From the NCBI RefSeq assembly GCF_003024805.1, contig NZ_PUEC01000029.1, positions 1 through 44,568 on the forward strand: a stretch of 44,568 nt of DNA. The letters run 5' to 3'. This DNA comes from Duncaniella muris. Lineage in GTDB: Bacteria; Bacteroidota; Bacteroidia; Bacteroidales; Muribaculaceae. Shown one piece after another: positions 1 to 7,513 of the stretch (the stretch's first letter is position 1; every line of letters begins with the position of its first letter). The translations under genes were made by a program, and so were the position numbers. Under the pieces are notes generated by a model. It was not told the origin of the DNA and ran no database searches. It saw nothing but the letters and a program-made list of their open reading frames with translations.

Positions 1-81
1 TTTTCTTTGAATTATATCCCCCTTCGGCCAAAACGGAATTCAAAGATACATATAAAATCCCCTGCTGACATTACGTCGACA

Positions 82-187
82 GGGGTCATTTTTATATTGG
101 GCAAAAGGGTCAGTGATATTTTGGCTTAAGGGGTCAATTCAACCTGGTCTAAGGGGTCATCCGAGCCTGGGTTTTCCAGACGTTCCA
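82..187. mobile_element. Terminal repeat array of an IS21-type element (body off-window to the left)
   Basis: GGGGTCA, or a one-base variant, occurs at 82-88, 106-112, 130-136 and 153-159, giving a regular 23-24 bp step. Spaced transposase-binding repeats like this are typical of IS21-family ends. Read from outside to inside (right to left here) each repeat is TGACCCC, the same sense as the array at the right end of the window, so the IS body should lie to the left. The outer tip is probably between 160 and 187, just before the stop codon of the first gene. No istA or istB is inside the window, so the family call rests on repeat layout alone. Confidence 0.5.
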
Positions 188-412
188 TTATTTTTTGAGT
201 TTGGTGATTTGATTTCCTATGCTTGTTATCTGTTCCTCCAAGATTCCGAGGGCGTAGCAGACCGTGCCATATACCCGGCTGTCGGCAAACTCCTTTTCGG
301 TCTGCAAGCGAGCCTCCATAAAGTCGGCCACTCCCGCAATCTCGTCGTGTGCCTTTATCAAGGGTCGTTTGACCCCCTGTAAGGCTTCTATGTATTCCTC
401 CTTTGTCATCAT
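188..412 (-). CDS. Small protein of unknown function, mobile-element early module
   Basis: This is a 74-residue acidic, helix-rich protein that I do not recognise. It lacks a signal peptide and membrane segments; the C-terminal half (about 45-74) looks amphipathic and possibly coiled. Its ATG lies three bases after the stop of the 137-residue gene upstream, so the two are probably one transcript driven from the divergent promoter near 857-880. Its stop codon sits directly against the presumed IS21-type end, so the operon may once have continued and been cut there. A role in a phage or conjugative element is inferred only from the neighbouring phage-type repressor. Confidence 0.55.
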   Translation of the reverse strand: MMTKEEYIEALQGVKRPLIKAHDEIAGVADFMEARLQTEKEFADSRVYGTVCYALGILEEQITSIGNQITKLKK

Positions 413-415
413 GGC

Positions 416-829
416 TCAGTCTTCAAATTGGCTATGAAGTCTCACAGCGATGTTATACATTTCCTGCTTGGTCTCAAATTCCCAAGTGTGTGCGAGATTC
501 TCTATCGCGTTGGTTGAGTGGCGTGTCGGGCTTCCGTGCAGAATGTCATCGGCGAGGTGTTCTACCGTGTGGCGCAGATATTCCTTTGCGTTCTCCTCGG
601 TTGTGTCCGGGTGCGCAAGTTGTGTCAGCATATCGCGGTAGAAGTTGCGCAGGAGATGCCGCTTGTATATATCCTCGCATTTCCAGCCGAGGTAATATGT
701 GAAGTCCTCTCCAAGAGCTTTCATGTTCACCTGTATTTTGCCATTCTCATTTTCAAGGCGGTTCGCTACTATGCGCTGCACAAGGTTTAGAGCCTTCCGT
801 TCCGTGGTGTTGTTCGCTTCTGTTGTCAT
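416..829 (-). CDS. Unknown protein divergent from a phage-type repressor
   Basis: The product is 137 residues, soluble and predicted mostly helical, without a family I can name. The start is supported by a purine-rich ribosome-binding sequence (GAAAGGA) just upstream of the ATG. The gene runs divergently from the repressor at 929-1363, with about 100 bp between the two starts that hold an inverted repeat and a promoter. This is the layout of a lysogeny switch, in which the divergent transcript is the early operon. The neighbouring 74-residue gene follows almost without a gap. No transposase, integrase or replication gene is present, so the module is incomplete. Confidence 0.6.
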   Translation of the reverse strand: MTTEANNTTERKALNLVQRIVANRLENENGKIQVNMKALGEDFTYYLGWKCEDIYKRHLLRNFYRDMLTQLAHPDTTEENAKEYLRHTVEHLADDILHGSPTRHSTNAIENLAHTWEFETKQEMYNIAVRLHSQFED

Positions 830-856
830 ATTCCTTTCGGTTCTTTACTGTTATCT

Positions 857-880
857 CGCCAAATTTTAGTACCTTTGGCG
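857..880 (+). promoter_or_regulatory. Divergent promoter with candidate repressor operator
   Basis: CGCCAAA at 857-863 and TTTGGCG at 874-880 form a perfect 7-bp inverted repeat with a 10-bp spacer. The right arm overlaps a consensus Bacteroidetes -7 element, TACCTTTG at 870-877, reading toward the repressor gene; a TTTA-like -33 lies near 844-847. The placement fits autoregulation by the repressor at 929 and control of the divergent genes at 188-829. Binding is inferred. Confidence 0.5.
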
Positions 881-928
881 GCTGTTAAAATTTTAATTCG
901 CTGCAAAGTTAAACAAGAAATCTCACCT

Positions 929-1363
929 ATGCAAGAAATCTCGCAAGAAAAATCACCTATAAAGCAAAAAATCTTGCTTTATCTCGCTGAAATAGGCATG
1001 TCTGCCGCCGATTTTTACCGAAAATCGGGAGTAACGAGAGGTGTATTAGCGCAAAATAACGGAATCAGCGAAGACAACATCTCTCGCTTTTTCAAGTGTT
1101 TTCCCGAAGTCAATCCGTCGTGGTTGATTTTGGGAGTAGGGAATATGACGCTGGATCAACCCTTAAATCAAGAATCACAGGAGCAAAAGCAAGAAATCTC
1201 GCCTACGCAAGAAGCACCGCAATTCTTTTCGGAGTTGTTGGCGACAATCGAAAGGCAAGCAAAGGAGATAGGACGGTTAGAGGCTGAATTGGCCGAAACA
1301 AAAAAACACGCGGAGCGTCTTGCCGCTCTTGTAAACACAGATTCTACTGCGCATGTAGGGTGA
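929..1363 (+). CDS. Phage/mobile-element helix-turn-helix repressor
   Basis: The protein is 144 residues from the ATG at 929. A longer reading from a TTG at 875 is rejected because that codon lies inside the -7 promoter element. The N-terminal ~60 residues match the short HTH repressors common in Bacteroides phages and conjugative elements: SPIKQKI, then a helix pair around GVTRGVL and NGISEDNISRF, then the conserved NPSWLILG patch. The C-terminal ~50 residues (QAKEIGRLEAELAETKK region) form a coiled coil, probably for oligomerisation. A QEIS peptide occurs near the N-terminus and again at about residue 89, from a repeated CAAGAAATCTC DNA word. It likely represses the divergent genes. Confidence 0.75.
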   Translation: MQEISQEKSPIKQKILLYLAEIGMSAADFYRKSGVTRGVLAQNNGISEDNISRFFKCFPEVNPSWLILGVGNMTLDQPLNQESQEQKQEISPTQEAPQFFSELLATIERQAKEIGRLEAELAETKKHAERLAALVNTDSTAHVG

Positions 1364-1626
1364 TTGGCTTCGCTCTGATACCGTTTAAGTTCATCCACCG
1401 CGACCGCTGACAGGCCGCTTTTTCATCGCTTTTATTTATTTTTCGCGGCTTTTAAGGCTTATGGCCTTTGTATTCTACACAGTTTCAGTTGGTTACAGTG
1501 CTTTATCGGCTTGGAATTACCCCGCTTTTTGTGGTATTATAGGGGGTGTTATCGCGTGAAATTGCCCGATTTTTAGCCGATTTTTGGCCGTATAGGGGTT
1601 TGAACCTATCTTAAAATGGTACTGAA

Positions 1627-1662
1627 AACTATGTCCAACACTATGTCCAAGCCTATGTGCAA
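1627..1662 (+). repeat. Three tandem 12-bp repeats (nnCTATGTCCAA)
   Basis: Units at 1627-1638, 1639-1650 and 1651-1662 share CTATGTCCAA, the last with one change (TGTGCAA). They also lie in a 19-codon frame (MVLKTMSNT and so on, ATG at about 1616), but the lack of a ribosome-binding site and the repetition favour a DNA-level role. Confidence 0.7.
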
Positions 1663-1983
1663 CACAAATTTTTGATGATTTTCGGTTGAAACGACGGGTA
1701 CGAATATCGGTGGCAATTATCCCGGCGCATGGCGTTCAAATGGTCTTTAATCGGTAGTCAATCGCCGCTCAAATAGCCTTTAATGCGCGGCGGCATATCT
1801 ATTCCTCGCCACACCACGGCCACAGCCCGCCACACGCCTATAAATGGCCGTATTTCCGCGCATTTAGCCGCGCCACGGCCTTTCTATCATCCTACGGAAC
1901 AACGACCGCCACAGGCCACCGACGCGCTCCATGCAGACGAACACGCATTAAAAAAGGCCGCGCCACAAGCACGACCGCACACA

Positions 1984-2044
1984 ATCCAATATCAATCCAA
2001 CCTCCTATCCAAACAACCGCCCGGAAAATCCAAGCAAAATCCAA
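1984..2044 (+). repeat. Five phased ATCCAA iterons
   Basis: ATCCAA occurs at 1984, 1995, 2007, 2028 and 2039. The steps are 11, 12, 21 and 11 bp, close to whole helical turns, so all copies face the same side of the DNA. Such spacing is seen at replication iterons and at integrase arm sites. The protein that would bind is not in the window. Confidence 0.6.
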
Positions 2045-2153
2045 GCAAATGTACTTTTCGTTTTTTCGGCCATTTCACGACATCGCGCCGTAACTCACTG
2101 AAACATCGCGGCTTCTGACCTCCGACCGCTCACTCAACATTGCACGTTTCGTT

Positions 2154-2282
2154 TTACCGCCCATATTCCGTCCATTTGATGGATGTTTTGGTCTTGCCGC
2201 AGATGGAAATATAATTTCTTTCCTGCGCCATAGCAAATGCTGCAAGAAATAATGTAAGTATTATTGTAATAATATGTTTCAT
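2154..2282 (-). pseudogene. 5' stump of a secreted-protein gene, coupled to tetR
   Basis: The frame starts MKHIITIILTLFLAAFAMAQ, a clear signal peptide with an expected cut near AMA|QE, and stops after only 42 residues. The ATG overlaps the tetR stop codon (CTATGA), so the gene was translationally coupled to tetR and was probably its target or partner. The sequence after residue ~38 runs into the gene-free repeat region, which suggests that an insertion or deletion removed the rest. Which family it belonged to cannot be told from the stump. An intact tiny secreted peptide is possible but less likely. Confidence 0.55.
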
Positions 2283-2881
2283 AGATTATTGTTGTCAAAG
2301 ATAAAATCCACATATTTGGAAATCATAGCTTCCATTCTTTCCCATGCTTCCGGGTTACTGAAATCTATACCGTTGATTTTGTGATATTGCCTTGTGAAAA
2401 GAACGATGTAGTTGATTGCGGATATGATTATTGCAATCGACATATTGTTGTCACTGTCTCTATCCAAAAACTTATTCAGTTCCTCCTGCAGTTTATATCC
2501 GATACGTTCCCGTTCTTCAATGATTCCCTTGAAAGAGGAATGACCTGACAGTTCCCATACCAGAAGTTCTTGCATGAGTACATTATCTTTTAGATAGTTA
2601 AGTTGACACATAAACACATCCTTAACAATCTGCTTTATGTTACCGTCTTTAGCTCGTTTAATGGTGTCAATAAACTCCGAATAGGCAAACGAATAATAGT
2701 CATGACGCTTTGCCCATTCCACGAGCAAACCATCCAATCCACCGAAATAGCGATAAATCAAAACCTTATCGCATCCGGCTTGATTAGCTATGCGATTAAC
2801 CCCGATTTTGGTAAAACCGTCGTTCTCTACGATATGGCTCACGGCTTCAAGAAGCCTTTTTTCTGTTTCTTTCAATTCCAT
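2279..2881 (-). CDS. TetR/AcrR-family transcriptional regulator
   Basis: The protein is 200 residues, a typical length for the family. The N-terminal TetR helix-turn-helix is at about residues 24-48 (GVNRIANQAGCDKVLIYRYF), followed by an all-helical ligand/dimer domain with no homology I can assign. I chose the ATG at 2881; an upstream GTG at 2896 falls inside the candidate operator at 2892-2907. The downstream secreted-protein gene overlaps its stop but is truncated, so the regulator has probably lost the rest of its operon. TetR proteins of this sort usually repress an efflux or envelope operon and themselves; the ligand is unknown. Confidence 0.88.
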   Translation of the reverse strand: MELKETEKRLLEAVSHIVENDGFTKIGVNRIANQAGCDKVLIYRYFGGLDGLLVEWAKRHDYYSFAYSEFIDTIKRAKDGNIKQIVKDVFMCQLNYLKDNVLMQELLVWELSGHSSFKGIIEERERIGYKLQEELNKFLDRDSDNNMSIAIIISAINYIVLFTRQYHKINGIDFSNPEAWERMEAMISKYVDFIFDNNNL

Positions 2882-2891
2882 CTTATATAAC

Positions 2892-2931
2892 GTCACTAAG
2901 TGGTGACAAAATTATAAAAATAATCGGTGAC
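2892..2931. promoter_or_regulatory. Candidate TetR operator
   Basis: GTCAC at 2892-2896 and GTGAC at 2903-2907 form a dyad with a 6-bp spacer immediately upstream of the tetR start. A third half-site, GGTGAC, lies at 2926-2931. Autoregulation is inferred from position and symmetry. Confidence 0.4.
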
Positions 2932-2963
2932 AACCAAATACAAGGCTGTATAAACGCTATTTT

Positions 2964-3764
2964 TCAGAATGTAAAATAGTCAGAAACAGGAGAGTATCGA
3001 GCAATATACTCTTTCGGTGTGTAGCCGGAGAATAGCTTGAATTCTTTAATCATGTGGGATTAGTCGGTGTACCCACATTCGTATGACAGCTGCGCAAAAC
3101 CTATTCCCTGATTATGCAGCATGACAGATAAGGTACATTGCAACCTGACTATACGCATGAAATCTTTGGGTGTCGTTCCTATGTTTTCCGAGAAGATCCG
3201 GGAGAATTGCTTTTCGCTCAGGCACGCAATATTCGAAAGAGCCCTGATATTTGTTTGAGTGGAATTGTTGATATGACGTACCACTTCCGCCAGTCGTGGC
3301 AGATGATAAGGTGTCCCAGACATCAGGCACTTATAGAAATAATCTTCAATCAACTCAATGCTGGTGTCGTGATTTGCGCTGTCCTCAGCTCTATGCGCCA
3401 GATCGCGCAAGGCTGGATTTTCAATGTCTGCAACCGCTACATTCATGTCACGTAGTAAAGTGACTGGCATATGAAAGAATATTTTTGCCGCATGAGGTTG
3501 GAATACCACCACTATCATTTCGATGTCACCGGTTGAAGTCACATCTGAATAACCGCTTTCCTGACCGCAAATAAAACTATGCGGTTGCAATTCATTCCGG
3601 TTCGTGACTTTGAGCCTTTCGCCTCGATGGAACACAAGTGATATACAGCCTGTCGGCAAAGTGCGTTGCGACACTATGCCGGAGGTACTATCCTGCAATA
3701 TCCAATAATACCGTATAAACGGTTTCAGGGCAGGCGTTGGCTGTATGATTCTGAATGTCTGCAT
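2964..3764 (-). pseudogene. AraC-family regulator broken by one in-frame stop
   Basis: The open frame ends at 3060 after 234 residues with GYTD, exactly where the second helix-turn-helix motif of AraC proteins reads GY.DQSHF.REFK. On the same frame the sequence continues SHMIKEFKLFSGYTPKEY and stops naturally at 2964, so one substitution (CAA to TAA, the expected Gln) explains the break. The full protein would be 266 residues: an N-terminal sensor-like half (about 1-140) and a C-terminal AraC DNA-binding domain (about 160-260). The shortened form keeps only the first of the two DNA-contacting motifs and is probably inactive. No target gene is obvious. Confidence 0.85.
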
Positions 3765-3912
3765 CCCGCAAAATTACAACATGATTATTTTCGATGATAG
3801 TAAAAAACGGACATTGGTGTTATATGCCTCACTCAACCGTAAATTCCTCTGAATGATAGCTGCTGTAAAAACGACCGGATACATTTGTTCCGAATCTCTC
3901 ATAATTTATGTG

Positions 3913-4593
3913 TTATATGGTGATGTGAGCAAACTCGCGGTTTATCCAGATGGTAGCCTCATTTCCGATAAAGCGAATAAGCACATAGTTCGAATCTGCC
4001 GGGCCGGCGGGGAAATAATTGATAAAATACTCCTGCCACATCCGTTTGCGGGTTACATCATCCGTAATGATTTCGACTGTGCCGCGCAAAGCAACACTAT
4101 CGCCATAAAATGAATAGGAAAGCCCGGCTTTGGGATTGAGCCTGAAATCGGCAACCTTTTCGGAGTCTGCGGCGGTCACTGCCCAAACTTCATTGCATCC
4201 TAACGAGTGAATTTTATCCAATGGCACAGGGCGAGGAAAACCCTCCGCATTGACCGATGCCAGCGTAACCTCTTTGCATTGGGAAAGAAGATGGATCGCT
4301 TTTTCAATCAAACTTCTTTCATCTTTCTCTTTCCAGCGTTTGAGTGTTGGGAAGATTTGTTGCATTTGAGCCTTTGCCTGTTGGGGCGTCAGATTCCAAC
4401 CCGTTTCCTTGTTAATCTGGTCGGTAAACTGAGTGCAGAACTCTATCATCTGGCTCATGTTGAAATCTTGGAGGAAAGCACCGCCTTTGTAGCAGTAGCC
4501 ACAATAGTCCTCGCTTTTACTGCCGTCTGAATTTGTGCCGATGTTACCCTCTACAAGGGGCATACCGCAGCTTTGACAAAATCTTTGTTCCAT
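3913..4593 (-). CDS. Zinc-ribbon / PNPOx-like (general stress protein 26 type) fusion
   Basis: The product is 226 residues from the ATG at 4593; a start at 4614 is possible but lies outside the conserved MEQRF opening shared with the paralogue at 8379-8942. Residues 1-80 form a putative zinc ribbon with C6/C9 and C31/C34 (FCQSCGMP, YCGYCYKGG) and a helical tail ending in LKRW. Residues ~90-226 look like the split-barrel pyridoxamine-phosphate-oxidase/flavin-reductase fold of general stress protein 26 (TLASVNAEGFPRPVPLDKI, then a barrel with GTVEII). Flavin binding is expected for the family, but the substrate is unknown. It follows the DUF6194 gene after a 41-bp gap, probably in one operon. 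Confidence 0.75.
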   Translation of the reverse strand: MEQRFCQSCGMPLVEGNIGTNSDGSKSEDYCGYCYKGGAFLQDFNMSQMIEFCTQFTDQINKETGWNLTPQQAKAQMQQIFPTLKRWKEKDERSLIEKAIHLLSQCKEVTLASVNAEGFPRPVPLDKIHSLGCNEVWAVTAADSEKVADFRLNPKAGLSYSFYGDSVALRGTVEIITDDVTRKRMWQEYFINYFPAGPADSNYVLIRFIGNEATIWINREFAHITI

Positions 4594-4634
4594 ATGTTCT
4601 ATCATCGTTTTCAAATAATCAGTTCACTATCCCG

Positions 4635-5084
4635 TCATCTTTTTTTGAATTTCTCTTTTGCGTATTCGTAGGATTCAAGGATGTAAGGTTTTAATAATTC
4701 AAATGTCGCTTCAGATGGGGTTAAAGCGCAAATCCAGCCCATCCACGCATAAACCGGATGCGGCATAATGACATCCTTTGCGGTAAATTCATACGGCATA
4801 TCTACAATGCAACCTTTACATGGACGTTTGGGCAGTTCTCCGAATAAAGTGCGGAAAGTCTGTTTTCTGACTCCTATATTTATTCGCCACACATCCTTGC
4901 GGTCAAGGTGGGAAGCTCGATCATTGTCGCCATCCTTTTCTTTTATCGTCAAGATATAAACCCCACGTTTCAACACTGCATCCGGATTGTAGAAAATCCC
5001 ACGCTCGCCCCAACTGTTTACTTCGACCGTCCCTTCAAGGTTGTCAAGGCAATATTTCAAAATATCATCAGGTGCAATAGCCAT
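4635..5084 (-). CDS. DUF6194-family protein
   Basis: This is a 149-residue soluble protein. I place it in the DUF6194 family from the run SHLDRKDVWRINIGV, the following FGELP, and the MPHPVYAWMGWICALTPSE segment near residues 105-125, which are the family's hallmark positions. The family has no established activity, although the central histidine/proline patch is strongly conserved. The start lies two bases after the stop of the glycosylase-like gene at 5087-5689, so the two are almost certainly cotranscribed. Nothing appears truncated. Confidence 0.7.
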   Translation of the reverse strand: MAIAPDDILKYCLDNLEGTVEVNSWGERGIFYNPDAVLKRGVYILTIKEKDGDNDRASHLDRKDVWRINIGVRKQTFRTLFGELPKRPCKGCIVDMPYEFTAKDVIMPHPVYAWMGWICALTPSEATFELLKPYILESYEYAKEKFKKR

Positions 5085-5086
5085 CT

Positions 5087-5689
5087 TTAATCAAAACATT
5101 TAATTAACCTGTACATCGTTTCTATATCCTTCGATGCCATCTCGAATTTTGACTTTTCAATCAGAATGTTCTGGCCGGTCATAATGTAAGAGGACATAAT
5201 GCGTATTCCATTATAGAAAATCTCAGTATTACGTAACTTGTAAGTAGATATACTTGGAACGGCATTTTTCTTGGTCGCCTTCTTGCATATCATATTAAAG
5301 GCTTTCTTTGCCACATCACCCATAAGCATGATAACCTTGACGTTTGGAAACAAAGCAAGCTCTTTTTCCAGATAGGGCAGGCTATCCTCTATGCTCTCCT
5401 TTGAAACTGCATATTCGCTTTTAGGTGTCTTGACAGCATTGGTAATGTAAATTCCATGATCCAGAATATCCTGTATTGAATTTACCTCTATCCCTGCTTT
5501 TCTGAACAATGGAATTGTCGTTGACATATACGCGGAATCCTGTTTCCCGTAGAAATCCTCCTCCGGACATGACGGGACAACCTCGTTTATCATGATTGCC
5601 CGTATCGTTTCCGGCTCAATATTTACGTCATTAAGCCGTAGATTTTGGGTATCCCCACAGAGTTGTTGTAGTTCCAACTTTATATTCAT
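5087..5689 (-). CDS. Uracil-DNA-glycosylase-superfamily-like protein
   Basis: The protein is 200 residues. The layout resembles the small single-domain UDG-like proteins annotated in Bacteroides and Clostridium: an early loop with PSCPEEDFYG, an ITNAVKTPKSEY segment, a VKVIMLMGDVAKKAFN strand-turn-helix, and a C-terminal SYIMTGQNI region where the substrate loop would lie. The Fe-S cysteine set of UDG families 4 and 5 is not evident. Whether it removes uracil or only shares the fold cannot be decided from sequence. It heads a likely three-gene operon with DUF6194 and the zinc-ribbon/PNPOx fusion. Confidence 0.6.
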   Translation of the reverse strand: MNIKLELQQLCGDTQNLRLNDVNIEPETIRAIMINEVVPSCPEEDFYGKQDSAYMSTTIPLFRKAGIEVNSIQDILDHGIYITNAVKTPKSEYAVSKESIEDSLPYLEKELALFPNVKVIMLMGDVAKKAFNMICKKATKKNAVPSISTYKLRNTEIFYNGIRIMSSYIMTGQNILIEKSKFEMASKDIETMYRLIKCFD

Positions 5690-5728
5690 GATTCTCCTGA
5701 GGTTAAACGAATTTAGCTGTTTTCAAAG

Positions 5729-7513
5729 TTACTTGTTTCTATTCAAGAAAACGGCAGCCAGCTCGGGGCTGTTCAGTGTCATTGCCGACGAGTCTTCGAG
5801 GTTTTCGGCGTCTTCATCGTCTGATATCGAGATGAATAGTGTGATTTCATCGGTGCGCTCTCCAAAGATTCCGGAATCTTTGACCTGCTTCATCGCCGAA
5901 ATCATTGCGCTGAAGAAAAAGGCTTCTCCCGGCAACGTGTTGTGGTTTTCCCACAGCGATTTGCTGAGCTTTACCAGTTCGCTGCCATGCCCGTCGGAAT
6001 ATCCCCATTCGTCGGGATGCCATTTGGTTTCGTCGTCAGGCTCTTCGTCCTCACTTTCAAGGTACTCCAGGGTGTTCACTGCAAGAAACAGCGAGCAGCA
6101 ATACCTGTCGGTGACCAAAGCGGCTGTGTAAATGCGCTCATCGTCTATGCGTCCAATAATTTCGCGCAGGTCAGCGGCAACCGCATCACTGATTTTTGCT
6201 GCCACGTCCTGCCAGTACGGAGCCACGGGTGTAGCCGGTTCTTCTTTTTTCCGCTCGTCGGCTTCATAGTCCGGTGAGTTGATGTAGCTGATATACTCTT
6301 TAGCTTCTTCCGAACCAAGTTTTGCAGCATCCTCAAGATATTGGTATCCCAGTTCTATATCCGTTTCGGTGCCACGACCGAAGGCATACGCCACGCCGAG
6401 TGCGGTGAGCACCTTGACGGTTATTGACTCCCATAGATTGTCGATGTCTTCCCCTGCTTCATGAAGATACTCGAATGCCACATCGTCGTCTTGAACTGTT
6501 CCCAGCCCCTCCTGATAGCATAAACCGAGGTAGGCGGCGGTCTGCGTCCGGGTGGTCTCGCTGCATTTCGGGTTTTGGTATGCCTTTTCAAACCATTCCA
6601 CAGCCTTGGCGTAGTCCTGCTCCACATCACCGAAGCCTTCAAACAGATAATATCCTACCTCAAATTGTCCTGCGGGATGTCCACATTTGGCAGCCATTTC
6701 ATAGAGTTGATATGCAAGGTCGATATTCTCATCCACTTCTTCACCGGCTTCGTAGATATGCCCGGCATTGTATGCGGCTTGTGGGTCGCCCCTGCGGGCA
6801 GCCTCCACATATCGCAACAGCCCACCGTATGAGTCGCCCTTCTCGGTGCGGAGATAATAACCGTAGTTGTTGCAGATTACGGGTGAAATATCCGCCAGCT
6901 TCAAGTAATATTTCTCATAAACATCTTGCGCAATCTCGCAGAGGCCGGATTTGCCTATGTCGCAGTAATTGCCCCATCCGGCACAAAGACCGCCGTCGAA
7001 ACTGCGCTCGTACCACACCTTTGCTATCGGCCAGGCCCATGCGTTATAGTCGCTTTCGTCTTTGAATTGCTTGGCATAGTCTGGCTCAACACGTAGATAG
7101 TCGCCCCAATAATACACATTGCCGACCATGTAGCAACAGAAGGCGTCGCCACGCTCTGCCTGACCGAGAATCTCTTCAAACGCTTCCTTAAACGAGGCGA
7201 ACGGCATTGCACGTACCACCGAAGGGGTGAGGTTTGCGCTTCGCGCAGCACAAAGAACGCCCGTGGCACTGCCCATCATCGCGCTCTTCTGCATCAGCTT
7301 CGATGCGTTTTCATCGTCAGCTTTGAAGCCTGCCTGCGGCCATACATACGACTCACCCATGAAGCAGCGGGCTATGAATGCCAGCGCATCTGCATCGCCC
7401 TTTTGCGCCTCCAGTATAAGTATTGAGTATCCCCGGCGTATTTCATCGCGGTCAAAACTTGACCAAATCAGCTTGACTGCCGTTTTCACCTGCCTGCTGT
7501 ATTTACCTTTCAT
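5729..7513 (-). CDS. Sel1-repeat protein
   Basis: The product is 594 residues, acidic, and has neither signal peptide nor membrane segments. Sel1-like TPR repeats are clear from about residue 235 to 415 (AAYNAGHIYEAGEEV, GQFEVGYYLFEGFGDV, AAYLGLCYQEGLGTV, ALGVAYAFGRGTETD) and weaker copies precede them. The last ~170 residues form a separate domain that I do not recognise. Its start overlaps the end of the 264-residue gene upstream by 11 bp, so the two are translationally coupled and probably work together. Sel1 proteins generally act as scaffolds; a specific partner is not visible here. Confidence 0.75.
   Translation of the reverse strand: MKGKYSRQVKTAVKLIWSSFDRDEIRRGYSILILEAQKGDADALAFIARCFMGESYVWPQAGFKADDENASKLMQKSAMMGSATGVLCAARSANLTPSVVRAMPFASFKEAFEEILGQAERGDAFCCYMVGNVYYWGDYLRVEPDYAKQFKDESDYNAWAWPIAKVWYERSFDGGLCAGWGNYCDIGKSGLCEIAQDVYEKYYLKLADISPVICNNYGYYLRTEKGDSYGGLLRYVEAARRGDPQAAYNAGHIYEAGEEVDENIDLAYQLYEMAAKCGHPAGQFEVGYYLFEGFGDVEQDYAKAVEWFEKAYQNPKCSETTRTQTAAYLGLCYQEGLGTVQDDDVAFEYLHEAGEDIDNLWESITVKVLTALGVAYAFGRGTETDIELGYQYLEDAAKLGSEEAKEYISYINSPDYEADERKKEEPATPVAPYWQDVAAKISDAVAADLREIIGRIDDERIYTAALVTDRYCCSLFLAVNTLEYLESEDEEPDDETKWHPDEWGYSDGHGSELVKLSKSLWENHNTLPGEAFFFSAMISAMKQVKDSGIFGERTDEITLFISISDDEDAENLEDSSAMTLNSPELAAVFLNRNK

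Larger units (their letters stand above)
1364..2153. other. Gene-free stretch with phased short repeats and an attachment-site-like sequence
   Basis: No convincing gene lies here; the one long frame (1783-2118) has low-complexity composition and no recognisable domain. Visible structure includes a near-tandem CCGATTTTTnG pair at about 1567-1586, a tRNA T-arm-like sequence at 1583-1610 on the minus strand, three 12-bp units at 1627-1662, and five ATCCAA words at 1984-2044. This may be the residual noncoding end of an integrated element, since the next thing to the right is a gene cut short at its 3' side. Confidence 0.5.

Noticed and set aside
1783-2118. 111-residue plus-strand frame in the repeat-rich gap
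   Set aside because: Low-complexity His/Pro/Arg composition, no family, no ribosome-binding site, and it covers the phased ATCCAA repeats.
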